Shown here: piece by piece, positions 11,853-21,800 of the stretch
Layout of the letters: each line of letters begins with the position of its first letter
Position numbering within the stretch: the first letter of the stretch is position 1
Origin: Xanthoparmelia taractica
Taxonomy: Eukaryota; Ascomycota; Lecanoromycetes; Lecanorales; Parmeliaceae
Length of the DNA stretch: 64,000 bases
Direction: 5' to 3'
NCBI GenBank assembly: GCA_033085395.1
Contig: JANQBS010000006.1
Coordinates: forward strand, 1-64,000
Translations under genes and position numbers: made by a program
The notes under the pieces: generated by a model
Database searches by the model: none
The model's input: the letters and a program-made list of their open reading frames with translations, nothing else
What the model was told of the DNA's origin: nothing

Positions 11853-12628
11853 CCCTGGCCGGTTCGTCTCTCCGATTACCTAGTTGACTTGTCGCACAAT
11901 ACTGACAACATAGCATAGCTAGGAAGTATCTCTTTACCTTTTCGAGATCCGCACACCTGCATTTCTTATTTTTGGCCCTTCAGAAGGCTCATTTTGTTCT
12001 GCGGATGCTAAGCCGTCACTGAGAGCCACAACAGGGGAGGAGGCTTGGCCAGTCGGCGAGATAGCATTTATTCAGCAAATAACAAGCAAAATTGAAGAGG
12101 GTCTTCTTGATCTGTCGGTGGTCCCCTGTGATGGTGTGCCCCAGAAAATCGCTCGGTTTTGCCTTCCCTCACCACTGGACTTTCTTACTTGAACTGTGAG
12201 TCATCATGATAAATGCATTCTCTGGTGATGAGTGTCTCTTGTATGCAACACCAAGCATATTTCTTCCTTCCAAGCTTACTGTGAGGGCCAAGGCAATAGT
12301 CTTTCCAGGCTATTTCGGGCTTCCTGCGGCTTCTGTAAAGCAATCATCTGATAGCTTCTACCCTCAAATGGTCTTTCAATACTCTCTCACCTGCTCAGTG
12401 CTTGCCATTACCTGTGGCCACAGATGCTACTTCCAACCAGCTGACATGACAGAACTTCCATAAGAACGTCCACAGCAAGCATGATTCTTCTCAACCCACC
12501 TCTGACAAGACAAAGTAACGTGATACCCTGCCCTATGACCAGACTGTGTGCCAGCTCTCATGATGTTTGACGGTTAAAGATTCAAACAAAGGCGAGTGCG
12601 TGGTCGACGACTTAGAGTTATACGCTAA
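11853..12628. other. Intergenic region left of the hAT element
   Basis: No recognisable gene. An 85-codon frame at 12206-12463 lacks support. Confidence 0.45.
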
Positions 12629-12636
12629 CGTAGCTT
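12629..12636 (+). repeat. 8 bp target-site duplication (left)
   Basis: CGTAGCTT immediately before the left terminal inverted repeat. The identical octamer follows the right repeat at 13459-13466. Confidence 0.9.
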
Positions 12637-13458
12637 CAATGCTCCCGATGGTCGACCAACCAACTACCAACTAACAGTCTGGACTGGTTCGGGTACTAAT
12701 AGTTTGAACCAGTTCATACTTTGGCTAGGTAGTTGGTCGACTGGTTCAGATTTGGTGGACTGACAGTTGGACTGATAGTCGACTGGTCCAGGTATATAGA
12801 ATTTGTTGTTGCGAATGTTTGATCACGCAGGCGTATTTCTAGTAGCGATCAGAGAAATGATCGCCTCCCACAAATCCAACACCTCAATATTCAAATTATT
12901 CTTCAACAACCACATCAATATGGCTCACAGTAACGATGACTCTGATCTTTCAGATCCTCCTCCCACCTCTAGAAACCCATTCAGCATCGCCGCTGGGTCC
13001 GTGGCCTCCACCAGGCCCGCCAAGCACACGCGTAACATCTCTACTCGAAGACCCGTGGTCTCAGCCAATCAAGCGTCCCAAAAGATGACTATTGATATCT
13101 ACTCCATACCAGCTATGTCTTCGGAGGCGGAACGCGTATTTTCAGGGGCTAAATACACGATCTCGGACTCAAGAGGTAGCCTCAAGAGTGAGATCATTGA
13201 GCTATTGATGTGTCTGAAATCATGGTTTCGATTGGATATCTTCACGAAGGAAGATCTACATGCGATTGTTGCTACTATGGGGGAGGGAAATGCTGACGAA
13301 CTCGAAATTGATATAGAATAGTGGTGGACTATTAGTTGAACCAGTCCAACTGTTGGTTGGACGGTTTGACATCTGAACCAACTACCAACCGTGTATATAG
13401 CTTCAATTTGAACTGGTTCAGGTCTGCTGGACCGACGGTTTGAACATCGGGAGCATTG
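12637..13458 (+). mobile_element. Complete non-autonomous hAT element, 822 bp
   Basis: Ends are perfect 14 bp terminal inverted repeats (CAATGCTCCCGATG at 12637-12650, complement at 13445-13458), flanked by a perfect 8 bp target duplication, the hallmark of hAT transposons. Both subterminal regions are crowded with degenerate copies of motifs such as GGTTGGTCGAC and GAACCAGTTC in both orientations, typical of transposase-binding arrays. The interior encodes only the two ends of a hAT transposase (see 12920-13321), so this is an internal-deletion derivative mobilised by a full-length copy elsewhere. Unlike the 0-5.8 kb elements it shows no RIP decay, suggesting recent insertion or a length/copy number too low for RIP. 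Confidence 0.92.
12920..13321 (+). CDS. Fused remnant of hAT transposase: N-terminus plus dimerisation domain (133 aa)
   Basis: Open frame from ATG 12920 (MAHSNDDSDLSDPPPTSRN) with no internal stop. It joins a Ser/Pro/Thr-rich hAT-like N-terminus directly to the C-terminal hAT dimerisation domain, recognised by IYSIPAMSSEAERVFSGA followed by SDSRGSLKSE and LKSWFR. The zinc finger and the catalytic RNase-H-like core of a normal 600-900 aa transposase are absent. The open frame continues upstream to ATG 12815. It cannot transpose DNA by itself; if translated it could still dimerise with full-length transposase. Confidence 0.75.
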   Translation: MAHSNDDSDLSDPPPTSRNPFSIAAGSVASTRPAKHTRNISTRRPVVSANQASQKMTIDIYSIPAMSSEAERVFSGAKYTISDSRGSLKSEIIELLMCLKSWFRLDIFTKEDLHAIVATMGEGNADELEIDIE

Positions 13459-13466
13459 CGTAGCTT
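13459..13466 (+). repeat. 8 bp target-site duplication (right)
   Basis: CGTAGCTT, identical to 12629-12636. Confidence 0.9.
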
Positions 13467-14956
13467 ATCCGTAGTTGGCAAGAGTCAATCAGCAAAGCAA
13501 GACTGCACGACTACCTTGTCTCTACATTTTGGAAAGTGCAAGTGGTATATCGGCTCTGTGGTCTGTACAGTTCTCGCTGAAATCTAGTCTGCTCCAGCAT
13601 GGTCGATATGCTACTACGATGCTAAAAGCTTGGTCCAACAACCCTAGCACAAAGCCTACAGCAACTGCTCATCCACTGGCAAGACCCTAATGACCCGTTG
13701 CCGTGTCGCTGACGATGGGGCGAGATGCTGCACAAAAGCCATTCCCGACCTCAGCAACATAGCTACATCCTGTGGCCTCCTCCAGTACCCCTACCAACAT
13801 CAAACAATATCGGCAGCTCCTACCACGATAGCCTCTTCCAACCCCTCGGGTGCTACGCTTTTTAAGCATCACAGGTCTACTCTCGCACCAAGTTCACACG
13901 GCTACGTTTCTATGTGGCAGTTATAAAGACTACGGCCTCCATGTTAATGGATGGAGGCTCTTGACCAGTGACGAGCTACCTAATGAGGCTCGCTGAGTGG
14001 CGTGACCGAGCGAATTATTGGTGGAGCGGACGTAGCGGACGGTCTCTGTGGCTGCTATGTTACTAGTTATGATGACAGTAAGCTGAGACGCTGTTACAGT
14101 AATAGTACTCTGGGGTGGATGGATGACGCCTGTAGTTGTGGCATTGAGAGTGCTTCTAGTAGCTACGGGAAGAGATGATATAATTTGATAGATTCACGTC
14201 GCAATGAGGTAGTAGCAAGAGAGGTAACCTGCGCCTGGGTGCCGTACTCAGTGAACGGTTCATCGAGACCCAAATCTAACAAGGGAAGAGCTCGTATTAT
14301 ACTTACTGAAACCAGATTTCGATATCAGTAGAAGTAGAACTACGGTGAGGGGGAAAGTAATCGGCATCTTGTAACACAATGGAATACTCCATAACAAGCC
14401 AGAAGCTAAAAGATACATGTCAAGTCTCAAAGTTATAAACACCATAGGTGGGCCAAAAGTGTGGCGGAAAGGGAGCATCTCTACAGCTTAATATTGAACC
14501 GGTTTGGAAGTGCAGCATTACTGAATCTTGCCATGGTATTATCAATCTACCACATGTCGCTACTTACTTCCCAGAAAGAAGAACACAATGTCCCTCCACC
14601 AAACCGGAGGCTGCTCGCATGCTAAAATAGAAAAAAGAAAACCGCCGCAGAACGCGGCCCCAAAGTCTTAGAAAAATCCCCAAGCCATGAACGTAGCTGA
14701 GATGGTCTGACGGACCCATTGTAGGAATCGTTGCAGGTGGTGAGGCGAAAAGAACCGAAAAGTAAAAAGCGAAATGCCGTTGAAAGAGGCGGGCGAAAAG
14801 GGACTGGCGGTGGAAAGGCGGGTCGTGGGCTGATGTATCAAGCTGAGCGAGTAAATGTCAGCCACTGGACAATTTGTATTGACAGAGTGAAGAGGGAGGG
14901 GATGAACTGACCTTGCTCGATTGAAGTTGATGGCATCAGCGCTCATGGACCGGCCT
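13467..14956. other. Non-coding region
   Basis: About 1.5 kb with short open frames on both strands but no recognisable protein, splice structure or repeat pair. It may contain decayed repeat DNA; nothing firm can be said. Confidence 0.4.
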
Positions 14957-15586
14957 CTATCCCTTCTTGGCAGCTTCGCCTGAGGTGCCAGCGAGAGCTA
15001 TAGAAGATGATGAGCATGAGTAGTACTCAAACAGATGAGACACCTACATCTCCACCCTTTGACTCTATCTACCTCTTCGGATTTTAAAGTCCCTTGCTTG
15101 GCGAGCGTGTCAACGTCCCGGAGCCTCAGGGTGGCCCCGGGAACGTATGGTTTTTTATCTTTGTAGTCTGTGGTGCTTATTTTTTCAATACGTTGAGGCA
15201 CGAGGGCCTCTCTTTGCATGAAAACGAGGGTGTCGTGCTTCTTCTGCTGCTCCGCCGTCATCTTGGCGGCTTCGCCTGGAGCGGCACCGAGAGCTATAGA
15301 AAGATAATGAGCACAAGTATCATTCAAATAGATGAGATATCTTACATCTCCACACTTTAACTTTTTCGACCTCCTTGGAGGTCAAAGATCCCTGCTTCGC
15401 CAATTCATCAACGTTCCGGAGCCTTAGGGTGGCTCCAGGAACGTACGGGGACTTGTCTTTGAAGTCCGTCGTACTGATTTTTTCAATTCGTTGAGGCACG
15501 AGGGCCTCTCTCTGCATGAAAATGTGGGCATCATGCTTCTTCTGCTGCTCCGCAGTCATCTTCCCCTTCTTTTGCTCGGAAGTCAT
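14957..15586 (-). CDS. Protein made of a tandemly duplicated exon (175 aa)
   Basis: Three exons: 15586-15346, 15293-15048, 14997-14957, with introns of 52 and 50 bp, both phase 1. Start chosen at ATG 15586 (MTSEQKKGKMTAEQQKKHD). The two long exons encode almost identical ~75-residue units sharing MTAEQQKKHD, FMQREALVPQRIEKISTTD, PYVPGATLRLR and VKxWR. The two introns also align with each other, and the third exon restarts the same LGxxxGEAAK linker before a stop. So an exon plus its intron was copied in tandem. The protein is basic and hydrophilic with no known domain. Function unknown. Confidence 0.7.
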
Positions 15587-16534
15587 TAGGGTGGATCGAG
15601 TCGAAGTCTCGATGCCGATGGCTTGGGTGAAGAGAGTAGAGGGATGTGTTTTCAAAATGAAAAAAAATATCGGCAGGAACACAATCCCGATTGATAGGGC
15701 TGAACTTTGACGTCGTCAGGTACTGTCACTAAGACAACGACAGCGACCACAAGTCTTAACATACTCCACCACATTTTTTTCTAAGAACTTCCGCCTACGA
15801 AAGTGCTTACGACATATTTTCGTCTTCTGCAAGGCCCAAAAATAGTGGCCGTGCGGCGCGTTCGAACATTTTGCGTCTTCTGGTGATATGACCCCAAGCT
15901 GAGTTTCTTGTAAAGCAACCTGCTTCCTAGATGGCTCGTCCCATGGTACTACACCTCAGTCAGCAGCCGAACGAATCGGACTTGGTATGGCGATCTCCTA
16001 CCTTAAGACCTCCATGGGCTCAAGTGAGCATGTCTCCAGTCGTGGGAGAGAAGCAGGCTTTCTGTACCGCAACGAGCTTCTCGTGTACTCTTCCAAGCTA
16101 TCAGATTCGATACAGTCCTCGTTATATTAGTGAGATATTGGAGGCCGACCATCAGCTTCCTGTAAGTCGAAACGAGAAGTCTCCGGCATCTTCCATAATG
16201 GCTTAAAGGCTGTCAGCATTTCTGCTGCCAAGGGGGAAATGCTTGAGACATGAATATGCTTCCTATCATGTCTATCTTCGATCGTAACCATTATTGACCA
16301 TGCGAATACGGTCCAGTGCCTAAGCAAGGATTAAATAATGTTATCGAAGAGTCCGCAAAAGCCCACTCAGGACTCTCAGAGACGAAGAATAAGACGAATA
16401 ACATGTCGAACCCATTTAGGGCTCGTCTAGGGAGGAAAATGATGCTGGAAAAGACCACAACGTCCACGAAGAACTCACGAAGAAGAAGAAAAAGAAAACA
16501 AAAACAATATCTCGAAGATCTCGAACCGAATTGG
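15587..16534. other. Intergenic region
   Basis: Region between two minus-strand genes. Short frames only; nothing recognisable. Confidence 0.45.
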
Positions 16535-18690
16535 CTATCTGTGAAAGTCGACCGACGCAGTAGGAAGGAAACTAGATCCGAAGGGCTGTTTCCTTCCAAT
16601 GCAAGGGTCCTCATACACTTTAGCCTGCTCCCAGTCCAGGATTGTTCCCCTCCAAGGCCCTAAACGACGCAACGCTGTAGCATCAACATCGAAGACTTCG
16701 TCCATCTGATCTTGAATGTTGCAGTATTCCGAGATGTAATTCGATCCCTCGTACAGCTGGGGTTCAAACCCAAGAATTTCCTTGAAGTGATCTATTGTTA
16801 CTTTCAGTGCATCCCGTATGGCGAGGACATGAGTCAGGGTTTTGGGAATGTGATTGCGAGGGTCGGACATATTGACCAGTGGGTGTGTGGCCGCTTGTTG
16901 CTCAGTCATGGATTGAAGCATAGGATCCTCTTTGCAACAGAATACAAAGCGTGGAGGCGCGATGTTTCTTGCTTCCGCTACTATGGCTTTGTCTTTTCGA
17001 TAGTCGATGTCCGGAACGTAAGCCATGGGATTATCGACAAATTGACCTTCGAGATCGTCATACAGGTCGTCGTACCCGTCCCTCGGTTTCGCTACCATGA
17101 ACTCCTCCTTTTGATGTTTGGAATCCTCGCACAAAGCCATGGGTTCATCCACGAATTGGTCGTGGTGATTATCATAAAGGTGCTCGTCATCGTGCAGGAA
17201 ATCCGAATACCAGCACTGATCTGTTGGTCTTTGATGAGCGTCACGGTTAGCCAACATCATCTCCTCAGCTTCCGTTTCCGGTTCTTGCTCGTTGTTATTC
17301 TTGCCGTCTGCGTTCTGTGGGAGTCCAGCCGCAGTGGCTATACCGGCCGCCTTCCTCGTGTCCGCAACGTATTTTTTCTTTGACTCTTTGCTAGTCCCGG
17401 GTTTCGCTCGCGATGGCTTGGTGCCATGGTTCATCAGACGTAGTCTCTTTACTTCGTCCTTGGTCAAGTCGCGCGACCCCTGAGTGGAGTTGTTGACTGG
17501 GTTGACAATGTTTTCGATGAAAGACTTGATGGTAATGGACCCTTCTCGTTTGTCCCAGCTGATAGCCCCAGCGTGCTCTCGGAAATGTCTTGACCGTCCA
17601 GAAAGAGTGCTGGCTTTAGAGAGGGCTTTAATCTTAATCTGGCCATTCCTTCTGACCTCTACAAACGGTGGCCTTGCGTTGGGGTTAGCTCGACAGTGAT
17701 ACATCAATAGCATTGGGAACAGCAGCTCTTACATTCGTGCTCGGATATCTTCATACGCCATCTTGCTGTGGAGGCGAGTAGCTGGTTCCATGAACCCACC
17801 TTCGAAGGCCGACGATATGACGAGTGGGATCTCGCAAAAATTGCGAACAGGCGTACGCCAATAGTCGATAACGAGTAACTTTTGATAGTATAGACTATCA
17901 AGTTGGTAATCGGGGTCCGCTCGGTTCATACGTTCCCACTCAAACATGACAGGAGCGTAATGAGACCTCTCTAGGCCCCAGTGCTGTTCCACCTCGTTGA
18001 AACAGGTAACATCATAGTTACCTGTGCCTCTCTTACGAGGGAAATCTGATTCGATGAGCTTAGATTCAGTCTTGAGTCCTTTGAGAGACTTACCGTAAGT
18101 ACCCTTGGCGTTCTCGATTTGACTCAAGCCAGGACGGATCCAGTGGTGGTATGTCGCACGTTCTGATCTCCATTAGCAGCCTACACAGACATGAGGCCTT
18201 CTGTTTGCTTGCCTGAAACGTAAATGTTCCTCTTGTTATAAGAGACCCACAGGTTTCCCCGAGCATCGAAATGGATTTCTCCTTCTTTAGGGATGTCCAT
18301 TACTTGGTCCAGTGGGACGTCGGTCTTTTTCATACCCCTTTTCTTAGGCTTGGGGAGAGTTTTGGGCTTGTCTTGCTTTCCAGACCCGTCTTCTTCAGAG
18401 TTTTTCTTCTGACTCTCTCCCTCTCCCCTACCTTTGCGTTTCTTCTTGACTATGGTGTATTTTCTGGTGTTGGAAATTCCATTCCAACGCAGCTGATCAT
18501 ATTGATACTTCTCATAGTCCGTGAAGAAGCTTGCATACTCATCGAAATCTGTTCTATGGTCGGTGACCTCGTCCTCCTCAAAGTTGCTGTCAAGGTCATT
18601 TGCGGGATCGTCTTCGTGGAAATTCTTCTCATCCTGGTCGCACTGGTCCTCAGACAAGAACGAGAAGTCGTCATAGTCAATGAGAGGCAT
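16535..18690 (-). CDS. Uncharacterised 681 aa protein, paralogue of the gene at 6523-8663
   Basis: Three exons: 18690-18213, 18162-17733, 17672-16535. Start ATG 18690 (MPLIDYDDFSFLSEDQCDQD). The N-terminus is acidic, then Lys-rich. The conserved block EGEIHFDARGNLWVSYNKRN precedes the first intron, which is best explained as GC-AG (CAG/GCAAGC donor at 18212, 50 bp), because only that joins YVS to the conserved TYHHWIRPGL in frame, at the same phase-1 position as a normal GT-AG intron in the paralogue. The second intron is 60 bp with a GCTAAC branch site. The core VIDYWRTPVRNFCEIPLVIS then YEDIRARM matches the paralogue. The C-terminal half is hydrophilic. No enzyme motif, signal peptide or membrane segment. 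Function unknown. Confidence 0.72.
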
Positions 18691-19926
18691 AGTTGGGAAC
18701 TTCAGCAGCGGATGAGCAAGGTGTGGGGATGCTTCTGACAATGATAGACACGACGAGAGATGCCTCGAGAGCTGTGGTAAGCGGAACAAGCAGGTGGGCG
18801 AGGGACACGAATTGTGTGTGGGTAAGAAAAAAGGTGAGTCGGCGTGTTGTCGGCGTGTTAGTTCGGAAATGAAATCCGGACATAAGATGCAAATGATACT
18901 TGTTTGTGGACTACAGGCTTGGCAGCACAAAGGATCACAGCATAAGACAGGGAACCTCAAGGCTATGATTCCACCTTCCAGCCAGCTTTACACTCTCTAT
19001 TGCTTCGCACTCTCCATTGCGCTGGCAGTCGAAGCGTGGATTCTGCACCACCCAAGGGGACTATTCCCTTTCAGCCTATTCTTGTCCACCCAGCATCCCC
19101 TGGTGTTGACATGTTGTAGGGGCTTATGCAATCGAGACATTGCCATGCCTGCTCCCGATACGTACAACATTGAACAACTGAAAGGCCTCAAACCTCATGA
19201 TGCTTGCCTTCTCTGAGCTTTCTAAGGCCTTCCGTCTCTTGGTGTTGGTGCAAGAACACGGGATCGTATCAACTAAAATAGCAACATAGACAATTGGAAG
19301 CAAGAGCTGAAACATTCAAAGGGTCAGATCCGCATCCCGTTGGGCAAATGGTCAAATTACGAGGACACATCTGGCCATTAACAGCTGCCGCAAAAACAGA
19401 AATTCTCTTTTGATGAAGATTACCGTAGCTGCATACCGGTGGAGATGCTCTTCCTATTCCGAAGACCTTGCCCTCCACATAGCAGATATAGAAGGCCCAC
19501 TGATACCCGAGCCTTTGTTGCCTGCATCTTGTTACTTTGTTGTGAGAAACAATCTTCCCATTGAACCGTTTCTCTTTCCAATCATGTGTCCAGCTTGCCG
19601 ATTCCTGACCACGAAACGGGCCTCTCCACTTTCAACGGCCATTCTTCAAGCGTACAACCCCTTTTGTACGCCATTTTTCATTCCTCACAAGCCCAGAACA
19701 CAGATTTGAATGGGGATTTGGTGTTACAACGGAGAAGACCGACATGAGGTTGGGTCGTGTGGCGCAGCCACCCGCTCCCGCGCCACTCGCCTAGCGCGCC
19801 TCTAAAACAGTAATTACTGTTTTTTCAGTGGCAAGCTCCAGCTACCTCTCTCGAAGCATACAATACCTCGTGCTATCCAAGTCTTACAGCTATTCTTTGT
19901 CTTGTATATACATTAGCAATAACTAG
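18691..19926. other. Intergenic region
   Basis: About 1.2 kb between divergent genes. Contains the perfect palindrome listed separately; no gene recognised. Confidence 0.45.
19804..19823. promoter_or_regulatory. Perfect 20 bp palindrome upstream of the MBOAT-like gene
   Basis: Half-site AAAACAGTAA followed directly by its complement, ending 103 bp before ATG 19927. A symmetric site this close to a start suggests a dimeric regulator, but no known factor is assigned. Confidence 0.35.
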
Positions 19927-21501
19927 ATGCTCCTCCCTCACGTTTTCAACCCGGCGGCCACGTCTCATTACGATGTCTTGCGGCAATTCCAGGAACGACT
20001 TGACGAAGGACTGGCATCAGGAGAATACAAACCGTTCGTATGGCCATACCGCTCTCTTGGCCCTCATTTGGTGATATTATACCTACTTCTGCCCCCAACG
20101 GATTCTAAAACTGTTTATTATGCGCGATATCCACTTTTTGCTCTTATCATCTACCTGTCTGTGGATTCGACTTTGAATTGTAGGAGTTCTATGGTGACGG
20201 TGGGGTATGGTATTGGATTACTGAATGCGTGGACGGTCCTGTGGACTGCGAGTTTGATCATTTGGAACGATGCTAGAGGAGAGTACAGAAGGATAGAGGA
20301 GCATGACGTTGCGGATGGCGGTCGGCCTACTGATCTAGCTAAGGGGATCACGACAGGAGCTGAGAACTTGGTGGATGGAAACCTGAAAGAACGGCACATT
20401 GACAATGATTCCTCGGGCTCTCTCACTCCACTCGAAGATAGAAACAGGTCAGACTCCAGCAAAGGAAAAATGTATGTCTGGCAAAGCCTCCCCTCAACCT
20501 TTCAACATCGATTAGACTGGGTCTGCGACCTTGTCTCTAACTTCCGTGGCGTCCGCTGGAACTATCAAATCTCTGAGCTTCCGCCTCCGCCACCGCACAT
20601 TCAATCCTCGCTCCAAGACCCTTCTATACCCTCAGCCGACGCAAGATCTCACCTGACTCGCGCTGACCTCATCCGGCGAGATCTCCCTAATTTCCTGCTG
20701 TGCCTGATCGCGATGGACATTTTGAAGACAATCACGCTTCAAGATCCCTACTTCTGGGGCCTGCCGCCTTCGACGCCCTCGCCATTTCCATATCCGCGCC
20801 TTTTTCGGATTGTGCTATCATTAGCCTTCGTCTACACATCTCTCCTTACGATTTTCCTCCTGTCCCCTCTTGTCTTCGGAATCATCCTGGGTCCCAAAAT
20901 AATTGGTCAACACGCCTGGCCCTGGCTTTACCCTCCCTTCTTCGGTTCCCCAACCCAAGTCTATCGTAAAGGTCTTGCCGGTTTTTGGGGTCAGTGGTGG
21001 CATCAGATTTTCCGTTATGCGTTCGAACAAGCTGGAGAGTTCGCAGGAAGAATCACAGGATGGGAGAAGGATTCGCAGAAGGGGACGCTGCTAAGGGTTG
21101 CTGTAGCCTTTGGCTGTAGTGGGACATTACATGCTTGTGCTTCCTATACGGCTCTGGGGGATACAAGGCCGATCTATGGCTCCTTTGTATTTTTCATGCT
21201 GCAGCCAGTGGGAATTATTGCGCAGAGACTAGTGAGCGGTTGGATGAGGAGTAAGGGACTGAGGGCGAAGATTCCAGCATGGTTGAGAGGGATAGGAAAT
21301 CTTGTCGTGGTGGCGATTTGGTGCTACGTTGTAGGGCCGGTGGTTGCGGATGATTTTGCAGCGACTGGGATCTGGCTTTATGAGCCCCTACCAATCAGTC
21401 CAATCCGAGCATTGAGGGGAGACGGACTGTGGCGTTGGGGAGGGCGTTGGGTAAGATGGTATTCTGCAGACAGATGGTGGCGAAGTGGGCTGGCGTCCTG
21501 A
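19927..21501 (+). CDS. Wax-synthase/MBOAT-like membrane acyltransferase (524 aa)
   Basis: Single exon from ATG 19927. Several hydrophobic segments: about residues 48-72, 78-105, 255-275, 295-325, 395-425 and 455-480, consistent with a polytopic endomembrane enzyme. The C-terminal third carries the wax-synthase signature: FWGQWWHQIFRYAFE (about 355-369), then the conserved His in SGTLHACASY (about 397-406), the presumed catalytic residue of the MBOAT_2 family. Fungal members are often O-acetyltransferases of terpenoid pathways or alcohol acyltransferases. No biosynthetic cluster genes lie nearby, so the acceptor cannot be inferred. A charged loop (about 120-180) separates the N-terminal and C-terminal membrane regions. 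Confidence 0.78.
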   Translation: MLLPHVFNPAATSHYDVLRQFQERLDEGLASGEYKPFVWPYRSLGPHLVILYLLLPPTDSKTVYYARYPLFALIIYLSVDSTLNCRSSMVTVGYGIGLLNAWTVLWTASLIIWNDARGEYRRIEEHDVADGGRPTDLAKGITTGAENLVDGNLKERHIDNDSSGSLTPLEDRNRSDSSKGKMYVWQSLPSTFQHRLDWVCDLVSNFRGVRWNYQISELPPPPPHIQSSLQDPSIPSADARSHLTRADLIRRDLPNFLLCLIAMDILKTITLQDPYFWGLPPSTPSPFPYPRLFRIVLSLAFVYTSLLTIFLLSPLVFGIILGPKIIGQHAWPWLYPPFFGSPTQVYRKGLAGFWGQWWHQIFRYAFEQAGEFAGRITGWEKDSQKGTLLRVAVAFGCSGTLHACASYTALGDTRPIYGSFVFFMLQPVGIIAQRLVSGWMRSKGLRAKIPAWLRGIGNLVVVAIWCYVVGPVVADDFAATGIWLYEPLPISPIRALRGDGLWRWGGRWVRWYSADRWWRSGLAS

Positions 21502-21800
21502 AGGAACCGCAAATCGTTTGGGATGCAGTCGACGCCGCCGCATACACATGACCAGGGTATGGCTAGTTTGGGGCATATTTGGAGACCGAATTCCTAGTCA
21601 CTCCTATCTTTTTTCGATCCGCGGTATATGGTCTTCCATGTCACCTATTCTAGAGGTTTTTGTATATTAGGCCAGATCTTCTTAGCAATGTATAGGTTGG
21701 AGCTCTACTCCTCAAAATGTAAGGATTCCACAGGCTTCAAGCCTCAGGAGCAGCGTACATACCTTAGCTCGTCATTCTATTGAGCCTTTACTGACAGCAT

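Noticed and set aside
12206..12463. 85-codon frame left of the hAT element
   Set aside because: Composition and lack of motifs do not support a gene.
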